Shown here: piece after piece, positions 18,002 to 27,044 of the stretch
How the letters are laid out: each line of letters opens with the position of its first letter
How positions within the stretch are numbered: the first letter of the stretch is position 1
Assembly (NCBI GenBank): GCA_050734135.1
Contig: JBOHUG010000054.1
Coordinates: 54,258 to 118,257 of the forward strand
Direction: 5' to 3'
Source: Bog-877 sp050734135
GTDB lineage: Bacteria > Chloroflexota > Dormibacteria > Aeolococcales > Bog-877
Length of the DNA stretch: 64,000 nucleotides
Translations under genes and position numbers: made by a program
The notes under the pieces: generated by a model
The model's database searches: none
What the model saw: only the letters and a program-made list of their open reading frames with translations
Told to the model about the DNA's origin: nothing

Positions 18002-19030
18002 GTGACCCAGACGCAAGCCCCGCCCCTCTCGGGTAGCCGGAACATCACCGAGCCCGCGATCGTCGCCCAGGACCTGAGGAAGTCCTACAGGGAGATCGAG
18101 GCGGTGCGCGGTGTCAGCTTCGAGGTCGCGACCGGAGAGATCTTCGGCTTCCTGGGGCCGAACGGAGCTGGCAAGTCAACCACGATCTCGATGCTCTGCA
18201 CTCTGGTGCTGCCGACCGCGGGGTCGGCCAAGGTGGCCGGCTTCGATGTGGTCGCCGATCAGGCGCGCGTCCGCCAGCGGATCGGCCTGGTATTCCAGGA
18301 CACCACCCTCGACGACTACCTCACGGCCACCGAGAACCTCCGGTTCCATGCTGAGCTGTACGGGGTGCCCCGAGAGGTGGTGCCGGTGCGGCTACGGCAA
18401 GTGCTGGAGATGGTCGATCTCTGGGAGCGGCGAGACGGACTGGTTCAGACCTTCTCCGGCGGCATGAAGCGACGGCTGGAGATCGCTCGTGGCTTGCTGC
18501 ACGCCCCGGCAGTTTTATTTCTTGATGAGCCGACGGTCGGCCTCGATCCGCAGACCCGCTCCCACATCTGGAGCTACATCCAGGAGCTCCGCCGCCGCGA
18601 ACAGATCACCATTTTTCTGACCACCCACTACATGGATGAGGCGGAGTACTGCGACCGGCTGGCCATCATGGACAACGGCGTGCTGGTGGCGGTGGACACC
18701 CCGGAGGCACTGAAGGGGAGCATCGGCGAGGATCGGGTCGAGCTACATACCGATGACGATCAGCTGGCGATCGAGCGGCTTGCGCAGCAGTTTCAAATAA
18801 AGGCCCAGATCAGCGAGGAGGCGGTGACGTTTCACGTGCCTGGAGGTGAGCAGTTCGTGCCGCGGCTATTTGCGGAACTGGGTGTGGTGATCCGCTCGAT
18901 CAGGGTCGCGCGACCGACGCTGGACGATGTCTTCATGACCTATACCGGTCGCACCATTCGGGATGCTGAGGCGTCTGGTTCCGACCGACTCCGGGCCAAT
19001 CCCTGGATGCGGGCACGAAGCAGGAGGTAG
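18002..19030 (+). CDS. DrrA-like ABC transporter ATP-binding protein
   Basis: This ATPase of the daunorubicin-resistance (DrrA) subfamily energises drug or lipid export by the adjacent ABC-2 permease. Walker A GPNGAGKST is at 52-60, signature FSGGMKRR at 151-158 and Walker B LFLDE at 172-176. Length 342 includes the extra C-terminal domain of the subfamily, with the DDVFMTYTGR motif near its end. The start is GTG at 18002. The permease begins two bases after its stop, so this is a two-gene operon. The cargo is unknown. Confidence 0.93.
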   Translation: MTQTQAPPLSGSRNITEPAIVAQDLRKSYREIEAVRGVSFEVATGEIFGFLGPNGAGKSTTISMLCTLVLPTAGSAKVAGFDVVADQARVRQRIGLVFQDTTLDDYLTATENLRFHAELYGVPREVVPVRLRQVLEMVDLWERRDGLVQTFSGGMKRRLEIARGLLHAPAVLFLDEPTVGLDPQTRSHIWSYIQELRRREQITIFLTTHYMDEAEYCDRLAIMDNGVLVAVDTPEALKGSIGEDRVELHTDDDQLAIERLAQQFQIKAQISEEAVTFHVPGGEQFVPRLFAELGVVIRSIRVARPTLDDVFMTYTGRTIRDAEASGSDRLRANPWMRARSRR

Positions 19031-19032
19031 GG

Positions 19033-19890
19033 ATGGCCAGCAGCGTCGCGGTGCCAGGGGTGCGCGTCGCCGGAGGGCGAACCAGCGATGACCTTCGTGC
19101 CCTCTGGGTGGTCTGGAAGCGCGAACTGATTCGGTTCCGCCGCAACCGGATGCGAATCATCACCTCCCTGGCCCAGCCGGTGCTGTTCCTCTTTGTCCTG
19201 GGTACCGGACTCTCCACAGTCATCTCGACCGCTGACGGATTCAATTTCCGCACCTTCATGTTCCCCGGAGTGCTCGGAATGACGGTGCTGTTTACCTCCA
19301 TTTTCTCGGCGATCTCCATCGTCTGGGACCGCGAGTTCGGCTTTCTCCGCGAGATGCTGGTGGCCCCGGTACATCGCTGGACGCTGGTGCTGGGCAAGTG
19401 TTTGGGAGGCGCCACGGTGGCGACCATCCAGGGCGCGATCATGCTGGCGCTAGCTGGGTTGGTGGGCGTCCCTTACAACCCAGTGATGCTACTGGTCCTG
19501 CTGCTGGAGATGATGCTGACAGCCTTCGCCCTGACCGCATTCGGGGTGATGCTGGCCGCCCGCATCTCCGACGTGCAGTCATTCCAGGTGATCACGCAGC
19601 TCTTCGTACTGCCGATGTTCTTTCTCTCGGGGGCGGTCTTTCCGGTGACCAAGTTACCGGTCTGGTTGGGGATTCTGAGCAAACTGGACCCGCTCTCCTA
19701 CGCCGTAGATCCACTGCGCAAGGAGGTGTTCAGCTACCTCGCCATCCCGCCGGTGATCCGCCACACCTTTGACCCAGGAGTCACCTGGGGGAGCTGGAAT
19801 CTGCCTGTCGTCGCCGAGGTCGGCCTGGTCGCAGTGGCGGCAGCGGTGATGCTGGGCATCGCGATTCGGCAGTTCTCCCGACCGAGCTGA
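19033..19890 (+). CDS. DrrB-like ABC-2 permease
   Basis: This 285-residue membrane protein has about six helices: VLFLFVLGTGLSTVI, GVLGMTVLFTSIFSAISIV, a middle pair, VITQLFVLPMFFLSGAVFP and a final helix near the C-terminus (VGLVAVAAAVMLGIAI). The FPGVLGM and FLREMLVAPVHRW blocks are those of ABC-2 type exporters. It forms the export channel for the ATPase encoded just upstream. Confidence 0.92.
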   Translation: MASSVAVPGVRVAGGRTSDDLRALWVVWKRELIRFRRNRMRIITSLAQPVLFLFVLGTGLSTVISTADGFNFRTFMFPGVLGMTVLFTSIFSAISIVWDREFGFLREMLVAPVHRWTLVLGKCLGGATVATIQGAIMLALAGLVGVPYNPVMLLVLLLEMMLTAFALTAFGVMLAARISDVQSFQVITQLFVLPMFFLSGAVFPVTKLPVWLGILSKLDPLSYAVDPLRKEVFSYLAIPPVIRHTFDPGVTWGSWNLPVVAEVGLVAVAAAVMLGIAIRQFSRPS

Positions 19891-20054
19891 CGCGATTCCG
19901 GGTGGAGCTTCCTGGTCCCGAGTGACCGATCTGCTCCGTACTCCGGGAGCGGCCGCAGTGGGGATCCACCGCCGTTGCCAGCCCGAGTGAGCTCCGCACG
20001 GCGAGCTGGACACATCTATTGGTTGAGTCGCGCGGAGCGTCTCGGAGAGTGCCG

Positions 20055-20579
20055 CTACGAGGAGACGGGAGCCACCGGCTCGCGGGGTAGCTCCAAGCGG
20101 GCGGCCAGCCGCGACGTCGTCCGGGCGACCAGATCCCGTTCGCTGACAGGCCAGTCCCCAACCAACTCCTCGAGCATGGTGCGGCGCGCCTGGTGTAGGC
20201 GTTTGCGCAACCGCTGCCCGGCCGGCGTGATCCGTACCAAGGCCGCCCGTCGATCGCGAGGGTCGGGCTCTCGGTTCAGCAATCCGGCGCGCTCCAGTCG
20301 CTGCAAGCGGGGGGTGATGGTGGAGTTGTCGACGCAGTAAAAGGCAGCCAACTCGGAGGGATGAACCGGCCCGCAGACAGAGATCCGATGGAGCATGGCG
20401 ACTGTGCCGACCGGCAACTCGCAGCGAGCGCGACGCATGGTCTCCAACTGCACCTCGCGACTGTTGGACCAGCGGACGATGGTGGTGACCGCCCTCTCCA
20501 GTTCGGCGATCGGACCCTCGTCATTTGCGGTGTCGGTGGATGGAGAAGCGATGGGCTCCAGCGCCGCTGCGTCGGTCAC
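20055..20579 (-). CDS. MarR family transcriptional regulator
   Basis: This 174-residue protein has a winged helix centred on HPSELAAFYCVDNSTITPRLQRLERAGLLNR and the beta-wing DPRDRRAALVRITPAG. It follows the MFS exporter gene by five bases on the same strand, so both are in one operon, the usual arrangement for autoregulated multidrug efflux. The probable binding site is the palindrome at 22464-22492 in front of the exporter. A phenolic or drug ligand would relieve repression; the ligand is not known. Confidence 0.9.
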   Translation of the reverse strand: MTDAAALEPIASPSTDTANDEGPIAELERAVTTIVRWSNSREVQLETMRRARCELPVGTVAMLHRISVCGPVHPSELAAFYCVDNSTITPRLQRLERAGLLNREPDPRDRRAALVRITPAGQRLRKRLHQARRTMLEELVGDWPVSERDLVARTTSRLAARLELPREPVAPVSS

Positions 20580-20584
20580 TGCGC

Positions 20585-22444
20585 TCAGCCGGCTCCGGAC
20601 CTGTCTCGGTCGGAGTGGCTGGCCGGTTCGAGGGGGCGGTCGCCAGCTTCAGGCGAGGGGCCACTGACCGGCTCCGGATCCGGCTCAATCTCGGCAGGCT
20701 GGGATGGCGGCGAGTTGAAGGCCAGCACCGGGCTGTCGGGAGCCATGTCCTGGTGGATGTACTTGCCGCCGCGCAGCCAGCTGGCGACAGCCGCCAGGGC
20801 GCAGGCAGCGAAGGCGAAGTCGAACGCCTCGTGCAGGCCGTTCAGGAACGGGCCGGAGATCAGGTGGGGGAAGAAGGATCGCCCGGTCAGATAGGCCTGC
20901 TGGGCGTGGCTCAGGTGAGGGAGTGTCGATCCCAGCAGGGAGCCGATCGGGTTAAAGCCGAGGAAGGAGGCGAAGAGGCTCCCGACCGCCGGCAGATGGG
21001 AGATCCGGGTCGCGGTCGCGGTCGGCACGCCCTCGGTGACCAGTCCGTGAAAGAGGGTGTGGGGGAGGCTCGCGGACAGCCCCACGATGATCAGGGTGAA
21101 GAAGATCCCGATCGAGAGCACCTGGGCCGAATTCTGGAAGGTGGCGGCCATCCCGGCACCGGCGCCACGCTGCTTGGCGGGCAGGCTGTTCATGATGCCG
21201 GCTTGGTTCGGCGACGCGAACAGGCCGCTGGAGAGTCCGTAGACCGTCAGCAGGGCCGCGAAAAAGATGTAGTTGAAATTGGCTGGGAGCAGTTGGAAGA
21301 CGGCGAAGACCAGTGCCGACACCGAGACCCCCACGGTGGCAAAGATCCGGGAGCCGAAGCGGTCCGAGAGGATGCCTGCCACCGGGCCGGCCACCAAGAA
21401 ACCGGCAGTGAGCGGCAGCATGTAAATGCCCGCCCAGAGAGGCGTTTCAGCAAAGCTGTAGCCGTGCTGGGGCAGCCAGATCCCCTGCAGCCAGATGATC
21501 AGGATGAACATCAGTCCGCCCCTCGCCAGGGCGGACAGCAGGGCTGCCACATTGCCGGCAGCGAAGGCCCGAATGCGGAAGAGTTGGATCTGGAACATGG
21601 GCGCCTTGACCTTGGTCTCGAGATAGGTGAAGAACGCGAGACAGACGACCCCTCCGATCATTGCCGCCAGGACCAGAGGATTGCCCCAGCCCATGCTGGA
21701 TTTGCCGTAGGGGAGGATCCCGTAGGTGATGCCCACCAGGAGCGCCACCAGTCCGACCGCGAAGAAAGCGTTTCCCCACCAGTCGATTCGAGCTGGTTGC
21801 CGGACCCCGGTGTCCCGGAGCATCAGGTAGGCCCAGACGGTTCCGAACAGCCCAACCGGGACCGAGACCAGGAAGACCAGCTGCCAGGCGATCGGCCCCA
21901 GAACTCCTCCCAGCACCAACCCGATGAAGGAGCCGGCGATCGCCGCCACCATGTTGGTGCCGAGGGCCATTCCCCGCTGGGTGCTGGGAAAGGCGTCGGT
22001 CAGGATGGCGCTGGAATTGGCCCAGAGCATGGCGCCGCCGACGCCCTGCAGCACCCGCATCACGATCAGGTAGAGCGCCGCTCCCGAGCCGTCCAACCAG
22101 GTGATCGAGAGCAGGATCGAGAAGACGGTGAAGACCAGGAAGCCCAGGTTGTACATCCGAACCCGGCCGTACATGTCGCCGATCCGGCCCAGGGTGACCA
22201 CCAGTACCGCGGTCACCACCATGTAGCCCATCAGGAGCCAAAGGAAGAAGGGGGTGTTTCCGGGCGCCAGCGGGTTGAGCTTGATGCCTCGGAAGATGTC
22301 GGGCAGGGCGATCAAGACGATCGAGGCGTTGATCGTCGCCATCAGCATCCCGACGGTGGTGTTGGAGAGGGCGACCCACTTGTAGTGGGGTCCCACCGGG
22401 CGCGGAGAACGCCGGACCTCCGCCAATCCGCTGCCGATGCTCAA
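20585..22444 (-). CDS. MFS multidrug exporter, DHA2 (14-helix, EmrB/QacA-like)
   Basis: This 619-residue transporter has 14 predicted membrane helices and family motifs: VTLGRIGDMYGRVRMYNLGF in the first cytoplasmic loop (motif A), and GSFIGLVLGGVLGPIAWQLV (motif C) in helix 5. It exports toxic compounds with proton uptake. The TTG start has a GGAGTGGAG ribosome site. The C-terminal tail of about 60 residues is acidic and proline-rich. A palindromic operator lies 20 bases upstream, and the MarR gene is next in the operon. Confidence 0.93.
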   Translation of the reverse strand: MSIGSGLAEVRRSPRPVGPHYKWVALSNTTVGMLMATINASIVLIALPDIFRGIKLNPLAPGNTPFFLWLLMGYMVVTAVLVVTLGRIGDMYGRVRMYNLGFLVFTVFSILLSITWLDGSGAALYLIVMRVLQGVGGAMLWANSSAILTDAFPSTQRGMALGTNMVAAIAGSFIGLVLGGVLGPIAWQLVFLVSVPVGLFGTVWAYLMLRDTGVRQPARIDWWGNAFFAVGLVALLVGITYGILPYGKSSMGWGNPLVLAAMIGGVVCLAFFTYLETKVKAPMFQIQLFRIRAFAAGNVAALLSALARGGLMFILIIWLQGIWLPQHGYSFAETPLWAGIYMLPLTAGFLVAGPVAGILSDRFGSRIFATVGVSVSALVFAVFQLLPANFNYIFFAALLTVYGLSSGLFASPNQAGIMNSLPAKQRGAGAGMAATFQNSAQVLSIGIFFTLIIVGLSASLPHTLFHGLVTEGVPTATATRISHLPAVGSLFASFLGFNPIGSLLGSTLPHLSHAQQAYLTGRSFFPHLISGPFLNGLHEAFDFAFAACALAAVASWLRGGKYIHQDMAPDSPVLAFNSPPSQPAEIEPDPEPVSGPSPEAGDRPLEPASHSDRDRSGAG

Positions 22445-22463
22445 GCTCCACTCCTGGAGTCCG

Positions 22464-22492
22464 ATTTGGTACTTGGTTTGATCTTACCAAAT
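22464..22492. promoter_or_regulatory. Palindromic operator for the MFS-marR operon
   Basis: ATTTGGTA at 22464-22471 and TACCAAAT at 22485-22492 are exact complements separated by 13 bases. On the minus strand a TAAGAT hexamer inside it resembles a -10 box, so a bound repressor would block the promoter. MarR-family sites are AT-rich palindromes of this kind. The local AT-richness stands out against its surroundings. Confidence 0.65.
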
Positions 22493-22577
22493 ACTTTGAC
22501 TGATCAGACCACCGCGCGGTGAGAGCGCGGTCCCAGATCGCACAGCTTCACCCTTTCGGCTTGGGAGGCCGCCTAAC

Positions 22578-23978
22578 ATGGCTGCCAAGGTGAAGGGACC
22601 CGAGAGCCGGTTCGAAGCGGTCAACCTGTTGGCCGATCCGCTCTATCAGTACTGCAGCATCACCAAGCAGCGGGGCGAGGGGACGGGGTCGGAGGAGGCC
22701 CTGCTCGACCATCCCTGGCTCCAGCGCCAGCGGCGCATCCACCAGCTTCAGTCCGCCTGGTGGGTCTTCCATACCGCGGAGCACTCCCGCTTCCAGCATG
22801 CAGTGGGGGCGATGCACCTGACCGGCAGCTTCGCCGAGCACCTCTATCCGAGCTTGGTCGAAAGCTGCCCCGACGCGCCTTCGCGCGAACTGGTCGTCGA
22901 GACTATGAGGATCGCCGGACTGCTCCACGACGTCGGGCATGGGCCGTTCGGCCACTTCTTCGACGTGGAGGTGCTGGCCCAGTACGGCATCGATCACGAG
23001 GACATCGGCCGCCAGCTGGTGCTGGGTCCCCTGGCGGAACTGATCGCGAACATCCGCCGCAGCCCTGATGGCGACTTCGCCCCGGGGGAGGAGATCCTCC
23101 CTGAATGGGTCGCCTGGGTGATGGCGCCCCGCGAACTGCCCGGGTTCCAGCCGCCCCAATGGCTGGAGGCCCTCAAACCCGTGCTCTGCGGCCCGGCCAG
23201 CACCGACAACATGGACTACGTACCCCGGGACGCATACATGTGCGGGGTGGCGGTGGGTCCGGTCGACCTGGCCCGGCTGCGCCACTACATGTTCATCAAG
23301 GACGGCAATCTGGTCCTGCACCAGCACGGTGCCCCGGCCCTGGAGATGTTTCTCTCTGCCAGGCTCTACATGTACAACCACGTCTACTTCCACCGGACCG
23401 TCCGGCGGATCGACCTCCATTTGCGCCCGGTCTTCGCCAAGACCTGTCAGAGGCTGATGCCTCCCGGCAATCCCCTGGACCACCTGGATCAGTACCTGCT
23501 GCTCACCGATTGGTCGTTGATGGCTGAGGTGGAGCGGCTCCAGCGGGCGCCCAGGAACCTGCAGGAGCAGGAGCTGGGGCAGCACTGGGAGGCGGTGACC
23601 AGCAGGCGGCTGCCCTGGAAGCTCGCCTTTGAGGCCTACCGGGAGCTGAGCCAGCCCACTGCGCCGGTTGGGCTGGACGACTCGCACCAGATCGAGGAGT
23701 TGATCCGTTCGGCACTGCCCACCAAGTTTCACGACGTCGGTTTGGAGGTCGATCTGGCCAGCACTGCACCGCGGCCCGATAACCCCGCCCGCGACGATCA
23801 GATGCTGAGACTGTTCGACCCGATCTCAGGGCGGGTCGAGGTGGAGGCGGCCCCCGAGCTGCTGGCCAGACTGCTGCCGGTCAGGACGGTCTGGCTCCGG
23901 GTCTACAGCGACAGCCTGGAAGCCAGGGAAGCGATTCGCGACGCCGCTGTTCGCGCCATGCCAGGGGTTCTCTCCTGA
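22578..23978 (+). CDS. HD-domain phosphohydrolase (dGTPase/SAMHD1-like)
   Basis: The metal site of an HD hydrolase is present: H74 in HSRFQHAVG, H117-D118 in LLHDVGHGPFGH, and a later aspartate in STDNMDYVPRD. The spacing and the SRFQHAVGAMHL and HDVGHGPFGHF blocks are those of the YwfO/SAMHD1-like branch that acts on deoxynucleotides, though activity on other phosphates cannot be excluded. At 466 residues it is the usual size. An ATG follows GGGAGG. It is divergent from the MFS exporter and seems to be a single gene. Confidence 0.88.
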   Translation: MAAKVKGPESRFEAVNLLADPLYQYCSITKQRGEGTGSEEALLDHPWLQRQRRIHQLQSAWWVFHTAEHSRFQHAVGAMHLTGSFAEHLYPSLVESCPDAPSRELVVETMRIAGLLHDVGHGPFGHFFDVEVLAQYGIDHEDIGRQLVLGPLAELIANIRRSPDGDFAPGEEILPEWVAWVMAPRELPGFQPPQWLEALKPVLCGPASTDNMDYVPRDAYMCGVAVGPVDLARLRHYMFIKDGNLVLHQHGAPALEMFLSARLYMYNHVYFHRTVRRIDLHLRPVFAKTCQRLMPPGNPLDHLDQYLLLTDWSLMAEVERLQRAPRNLQEQELGQHWEAVTSRRLPWKLAFEAYRELSQPTAPVGLDDSHQIEELIRSALPTKFHDVGLEVDLASTAPRPDNPARDDQMLRLFDPISGRVEVEAAPELLARLLPVRTVWLRVYSDSLEAREAIRDAAVRAMPGVLS

Positions 23979-24055
23979 ACGGCTGACGGCGTGCGGCCGC
24001 CCTAACTACTCGGAGTGTGCCGGACAGTCAGAGCCAGCGCCTGGCGAATCTTTCG

Positions 24056-24148
24056 CTAGCGCCTTCGGCCGCTGAGGAAACGCCGCAGCAGCACCACCCC
24101 GAGTCCCAGCACCAGCGCCAGGATGATCGCCGCTTCGATCACCGCCAC
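24056..24148 (-). CDS. 30-residue single-helix membrane peptide (putative)
   Basis: A GTG at 24148 preceded by GGGAGTGAG opens a 30-codon frame that is almost wholly one hydrophobic helix (about residues 3-21) followed by an arginine-rich end. It lies 29 bases after the Mrp gene on the same strand and may be its operon partner. Such charged-tail single-helix peptides are often accessory to membrane complexes. It is short, so coding status is uncertain. Confidence 0.4.
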   Translation of the reverse strand: MAVIEAAIILALVLGLGVVLLRRFLSGRRR

Positions 24149-24176
24149 CGCTCACTCCCTCGCCGAACGAGTTCTC

Positions 24177-25313
24177 TCACTGGTGAGGGATCCTGGGACC
24201 CGTCGGCATCTCGGGTGACCGCACCGACTGGAAGTTGACCTGACTGATCTGTCCCGCCAGCGAGGACGCGACCTGTTCAAAAAGCTGGGCCTGGGGAGAC
24301 TCAGGCTTGGCCATCACCAAGGGCTGGCCCTCGCCGCCGCCCACCCGGATCAGGAGATCCAGGGGGATCTCGCCCAGGAAGGGGAGCTCCCGCGCCTCAG
24401 CGAGCTCGCGACCACCACCCCGGCTGAAGATGTCGGTGATCTCGCCGCAGTGTGGGCAAGCGAAGCCGCTCATGTTCTCGATGATCCCTAGGATCGCCAC
24501 CCGGAGCTGCTGGAACATGGCGATCCCCCGGCCCACGTCCAGCAGGGAGACGTCCTGCGGGGTGGTAACGATCACCGCCCCGGTCAAGGGGATGGACTGG
24601 GCCAGGGTCAGCTGCACGTCGCCGGTCCCCGGCGGCAGGTCGCAGACCAGGTAGTCGAGCTCGCCCCAGTTCACCTCGAAGAGGAACTGCTTGAGCGCTC
24701 CCGCCAGCATCGGTCCCCGCCAGACCACGGGACGATCGGGATCGATGATCGATCCGATCGAGACCACCTTGAGCTCGCCCTTATGAAGAGGCACCATCCG
24801 GCCTTCGATCGCGGAGGGGCGCTCGGTGAGCCCTAGCATGATGGGGACGTTGGGGCCGTAGATATCGGCATCCAGGAGCCCGACGCGGGCTCCGGTCCGG
24901 AGCAGGGCGAAGGCCAGGTTGACCGCGACCGTGGTCTTGCCCACCCCACCCTTGCTGGCGCTGACCGCAATCGTGTTCCTTACCCCGGGAATCTCCTGGC
25001 GGCCGATCACGCCCCTGGTCCGGCTGACATCGGCATCCCATTCCAACTCGATCCGGTCGATGCCGGTCACGGTCCCGATCACCGCCGCCTCGATCTCCGA
25101 CTGGATCCGGTCCTTCAGGGGGCAGGCGGGGGTGGTCAGGATGACCCGCAACTTGGCGGTACTGCCATCGACCCGGAGGTTCTTCAACATCCCGAGGTGC
25201 ATCAGAGGACGATGCAGCTCTGGATCCTCGACCTTGGCGAGAGCGTCCTCCAGCGCGGCGAGGATGTTTGGTGCCGGGGTGGTGGCCACTTGGCCCCGAT
25301 CATAGCTCGGCAC
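24177..25313 (-). CDS. Mrp/ApbC-type iron-sulfur cluster carrier ATPase
   Basis: This 378-residue protein has an N-terminal MIP18/DUF59 domain (about 15-95) and a C-terminal deviant-Walker P-loop ATPase: KGGVGKTT at 121-128, with DADIYGPNVPIML and CDLPPGTGD. C286-P-H-C289 is the cluster-binding CxxC of the family. It is expected to load Fe-S clusters onto target enzymes in the cytoplasm. It is divergent from a Fur-family regulator, with a palindrome between them, suggesting metal- or oxidant-responsive expression. Confidence 0.93.
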   Translation of the reverse strand: MPSYDRGQVATTPAPNILAALEDALAKVEDPELHRPLMHLGMLKNLRVDGSTAKLRVILTTPACPLKDRIQSEIEAAVIGTVTGIDRIELEWDADVSRTRGVIGRQEIPGVRNTIAVSASKGGVGKTTVAVNLAFALLRTGARVGLLDADIYGPNVPIMLGLTERPSAIEGRMVPLHKGELKVVSIGSIIDPDRPVVWRGPMLAGALKQFLFEVNWGELDYLVCDLPPGTGDVQLTLAQSIPLTGAVIVTTPQDVSLLDVGRGIAMFQQLRVAILGIIENMSGFACPHCGEITDIFSRGGGRELAEARELPFLGEIPLDLLIRVGGGEGQPLVMAKPESPQAQLFEQVASSLAGQISQVNFQSVRSPEMPTGPRIPHQ

Positions 25314-25345
25314 CTTTGGCCGATCGGTTTGTGAAATCAGCCGAC

Positions 25346-25365
25346 TGTTGCAATAGTGTGCAACA
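25346..25365. promoter_or_regulatory. Fur-family-type operator
   Basis: TGTTGCA at 25346-25352 and TGCAACA at 25359-25365 form a perfect 7-bp inverted repeat with a six-base spacer in the 66-base gap between mrp and the fur-like gene. It ends 14 bases before the regulator start. Position and symmetry suggest autoregulation by the Fur-family protein and joint control of mrp. Confidence 0.6.
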
Positions 25366-25379
25366 GGTATATTGAGTAG

Positions 25380-25802
25380 GTGGTGAATGGTCTCGAGTCA
25401 CTGAGGCAGCAGGGGAGAAGACTCACTCCCCAGCGACGGTTGGTCTACGGCGCACTCCTGGAGCACCCCGGGCACGCCACGGCCGATGAGCTCTGTACCA
25501 GCATCGGGCGGAAATTGCCCGGCTTCCAGCGGACGACGGTATATCGGACCTTGGATCTGCTGGTGGAGCTGGGGCTGGCCAGGAAGGTTCAGCTCGGCCA
25601 TGCCAATACCTACGAGGCGGTGATGGCCGGAAGCGAGTCCCACCAGCACTTGGTCTGCGACCGCTGCGGCGGTACCTTTGACGTCAGCTGCCCGGAGGTG
25701 CCCCAGTGGGTCGACAGTGCGGCCAAGCCTCTTGGATTTGAGCTCGAGCGGGTAGAACTCCTGGGCCATGGCACCTGCCGGTCCTGCGCCATGTCTCGCT
25801 GA
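25380..25802 (+). CDS. Fur family transcriptional regulator
   Basis: This 140-residue protein has a winged helix (LTPQRRLVYGALLEHPGH and RTTVYRTLDLLVELGL), the histidine-rich sensor site SHQHLVCDRCGG (H88, H90), and two CxxC pairs, C93/C96 and C133/C136, forming the structural zinc site. Whether it senses iron, zinc, manganese, nickel or peroxide cannot be told. The GTG start at 25380 is preceded by a weak ribosome site. Its likely operator is the adjacent palindrome. Confidence 0.92.
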   Translation: MVNGLESLRQQGRRLTPQRRLVYGALLEHPGHATADELCTSIGRKLPGFQRTTVYRTLDLLVELGLARKVQLGHANTYEAVMAGSESHQHLVCDRCGGTFDVSCPEVPQWVDSAAKPLGFELERVELLGHGTCRSCAMSR

Positions 25803-25911
25803 CGTTGGGCCTGTGGCGTGCCCACACTTCGGCCCGCGAGGGCTACACCGTAAGCAGGTATCGGTCGCAAGCCGCGGTGCCGACCAACGTCGGCACCGCA
25901 GCTACTCGCTG

Positions 25912-26955
25912 CTAAGAGGTTACCGCTTTTGTGAGGCTCCACCCGACAGTCAAGCCTTCGCTCGGCGACAGGTGGCCAAACGGATAAAGGTTTCCCCCGG
26001 ATGCTGTGGGCGTCCAAGAGGTGGCGTTGTCAAACGGGATCGGGCAATTCCCGACCGCGATATCGTTATTGGAATCGAAGGAGGTACCCCAGCCCACCCG
26101 CGGCTGATCTGGACTCTGATAACCCCAGGGGACTCCGTCCTGGTTGGGATCCACGATTCCTGGTGAGCAGGTGAGTAGAGAGTTGTCATATGCCTGCACC
26201 GCGTGCATCGTGATTGAGATCGTTGCCTGAGAATCCTGGTAGACGTTCTGGTCGGCGCTATCGACCTGCGGCCAATACACGTAGATGCGATAAAGCACGG
26301 TGTACCCCTTCATGACGGGACAGTCTTGACCGGTACTCTTGTTGCAGGTGGCGGTAGAGTCGCTGTCCGACGTGTAGCCGAGATCGACGAGCTTAGAATT
26401 GGTTCCCGGCTGCGAAATGGTCTGGTCGTTTCCGATCCCTAGAGCAGAAACCCCAGCGGGAGTCTTCTCAGTACCCCAAACCTGAAGGTCTGCATCGGCG
26501 TTAAAGTTCGGTGAATAGAGTCCCTGACAGGGGGAACCAGTTTCATCTCCACCAGTGCAGGCGCCCGGGTCAATCGTCTGGATCGGCGATGAGACGCTCA
26601 CGTCTGTCGCCAAATATGCGTCCATGGTACCCGTGTATTTCACGCCGAAGGTGCAATCGGTGCCAGACTCGTCGCCCAGCGGTCCGGGGTAGCCGTGAGT
26701 GCTGTAGCCGGGCGCAACAGTTGTTGTCGCGCTGAGCGATCCACCGGTGCCGGTTTGCAACGAAGTCTCGCTAGCGTTGCAGCTGAAGCTAAAGGGCTGG
26801 CCGACGGTGACCGTGCCGGTGGCAAACGTCTGCGATACCGGGGCAGGCGGGTCGTAAAACAGAGCGAAGCTAGCCGCGGTGGCGAGTGCCGCAATGGCAC
26901 CCATCGCTCCGATCGAGGCTAGAACTATGGTCGAACGTTTTCTCAGAAACTTCAA
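25912..26955 (-). CDS. TasA/CalY-like secreted protein with SipW-type signal peptide
   Basis: This 347-residue exported protein has an N-terminus of basic residues then a helix (about 9-31) ending in ASFALFYD, the pattern of SipW-dependent signal peptides, followed by an ATGTVTVG-like first strand of the TasA/camelysin fold. The mature part is rich in Ser, Thr, Gly and Asp, with about ten cysteines, including pairs CTGGDETGSPC and CNKSTGQDC, so disulfides are likely outside the cell. A TTG start follows AGGAGG by good spacing. It lies 89 bases after the SipW-type peptidase gene. By analogy it is a matrix fibre or surface-layer protein; length is greater than Bacillus TasA. Confidence 0.78.
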   Translation of the reverse strand: MKFLRKRSTIVLASIGAMGAIAALATAASFALFYDPPAPVSQTFATGTVTVGQPFSFSCNASETSLQTGTGGSLSATTTVAPGYSTHGYPGPLGDESGTDCTFGVKYTGTMDAYLATDVSVSSPIQTIDPGACTGGDETGSPCQGLYSPNFNADADLQVWGTEKTPAGVSALGIGNDQTISQPGTNSKLVDLGYTSDSDSTATCNKSTGQDCPVMKGYTVLYRIYVYWPQVDSADQNVYQDSQATISITMHAVQAYDNSLLTCSPGIVDPNQDGVPWGYQSPDQPRVGWGTSFDSNNDIAVGNCPIPFDNATSWTPTASGGNLYPFGHLSPSEGLTVGWSLTKAVTS

Positions 26956-27044
26956 GCGGTTTTCCTCCTGGTCGATGTGATTAATGCGGATAACATTTGA
27001 TTCGGAATCTCTCCCGGTTGTATGGGAATAAACTTTCGGCTCGC

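Noticed and set aside
20525..22522. 665-codon plus-strand frame antisense to the MFS exporter
   Set aside because: The composition (Gln, Asp, Gly, Arg) is that of a mirror frame; the exporter on the other strand has full family motifs.
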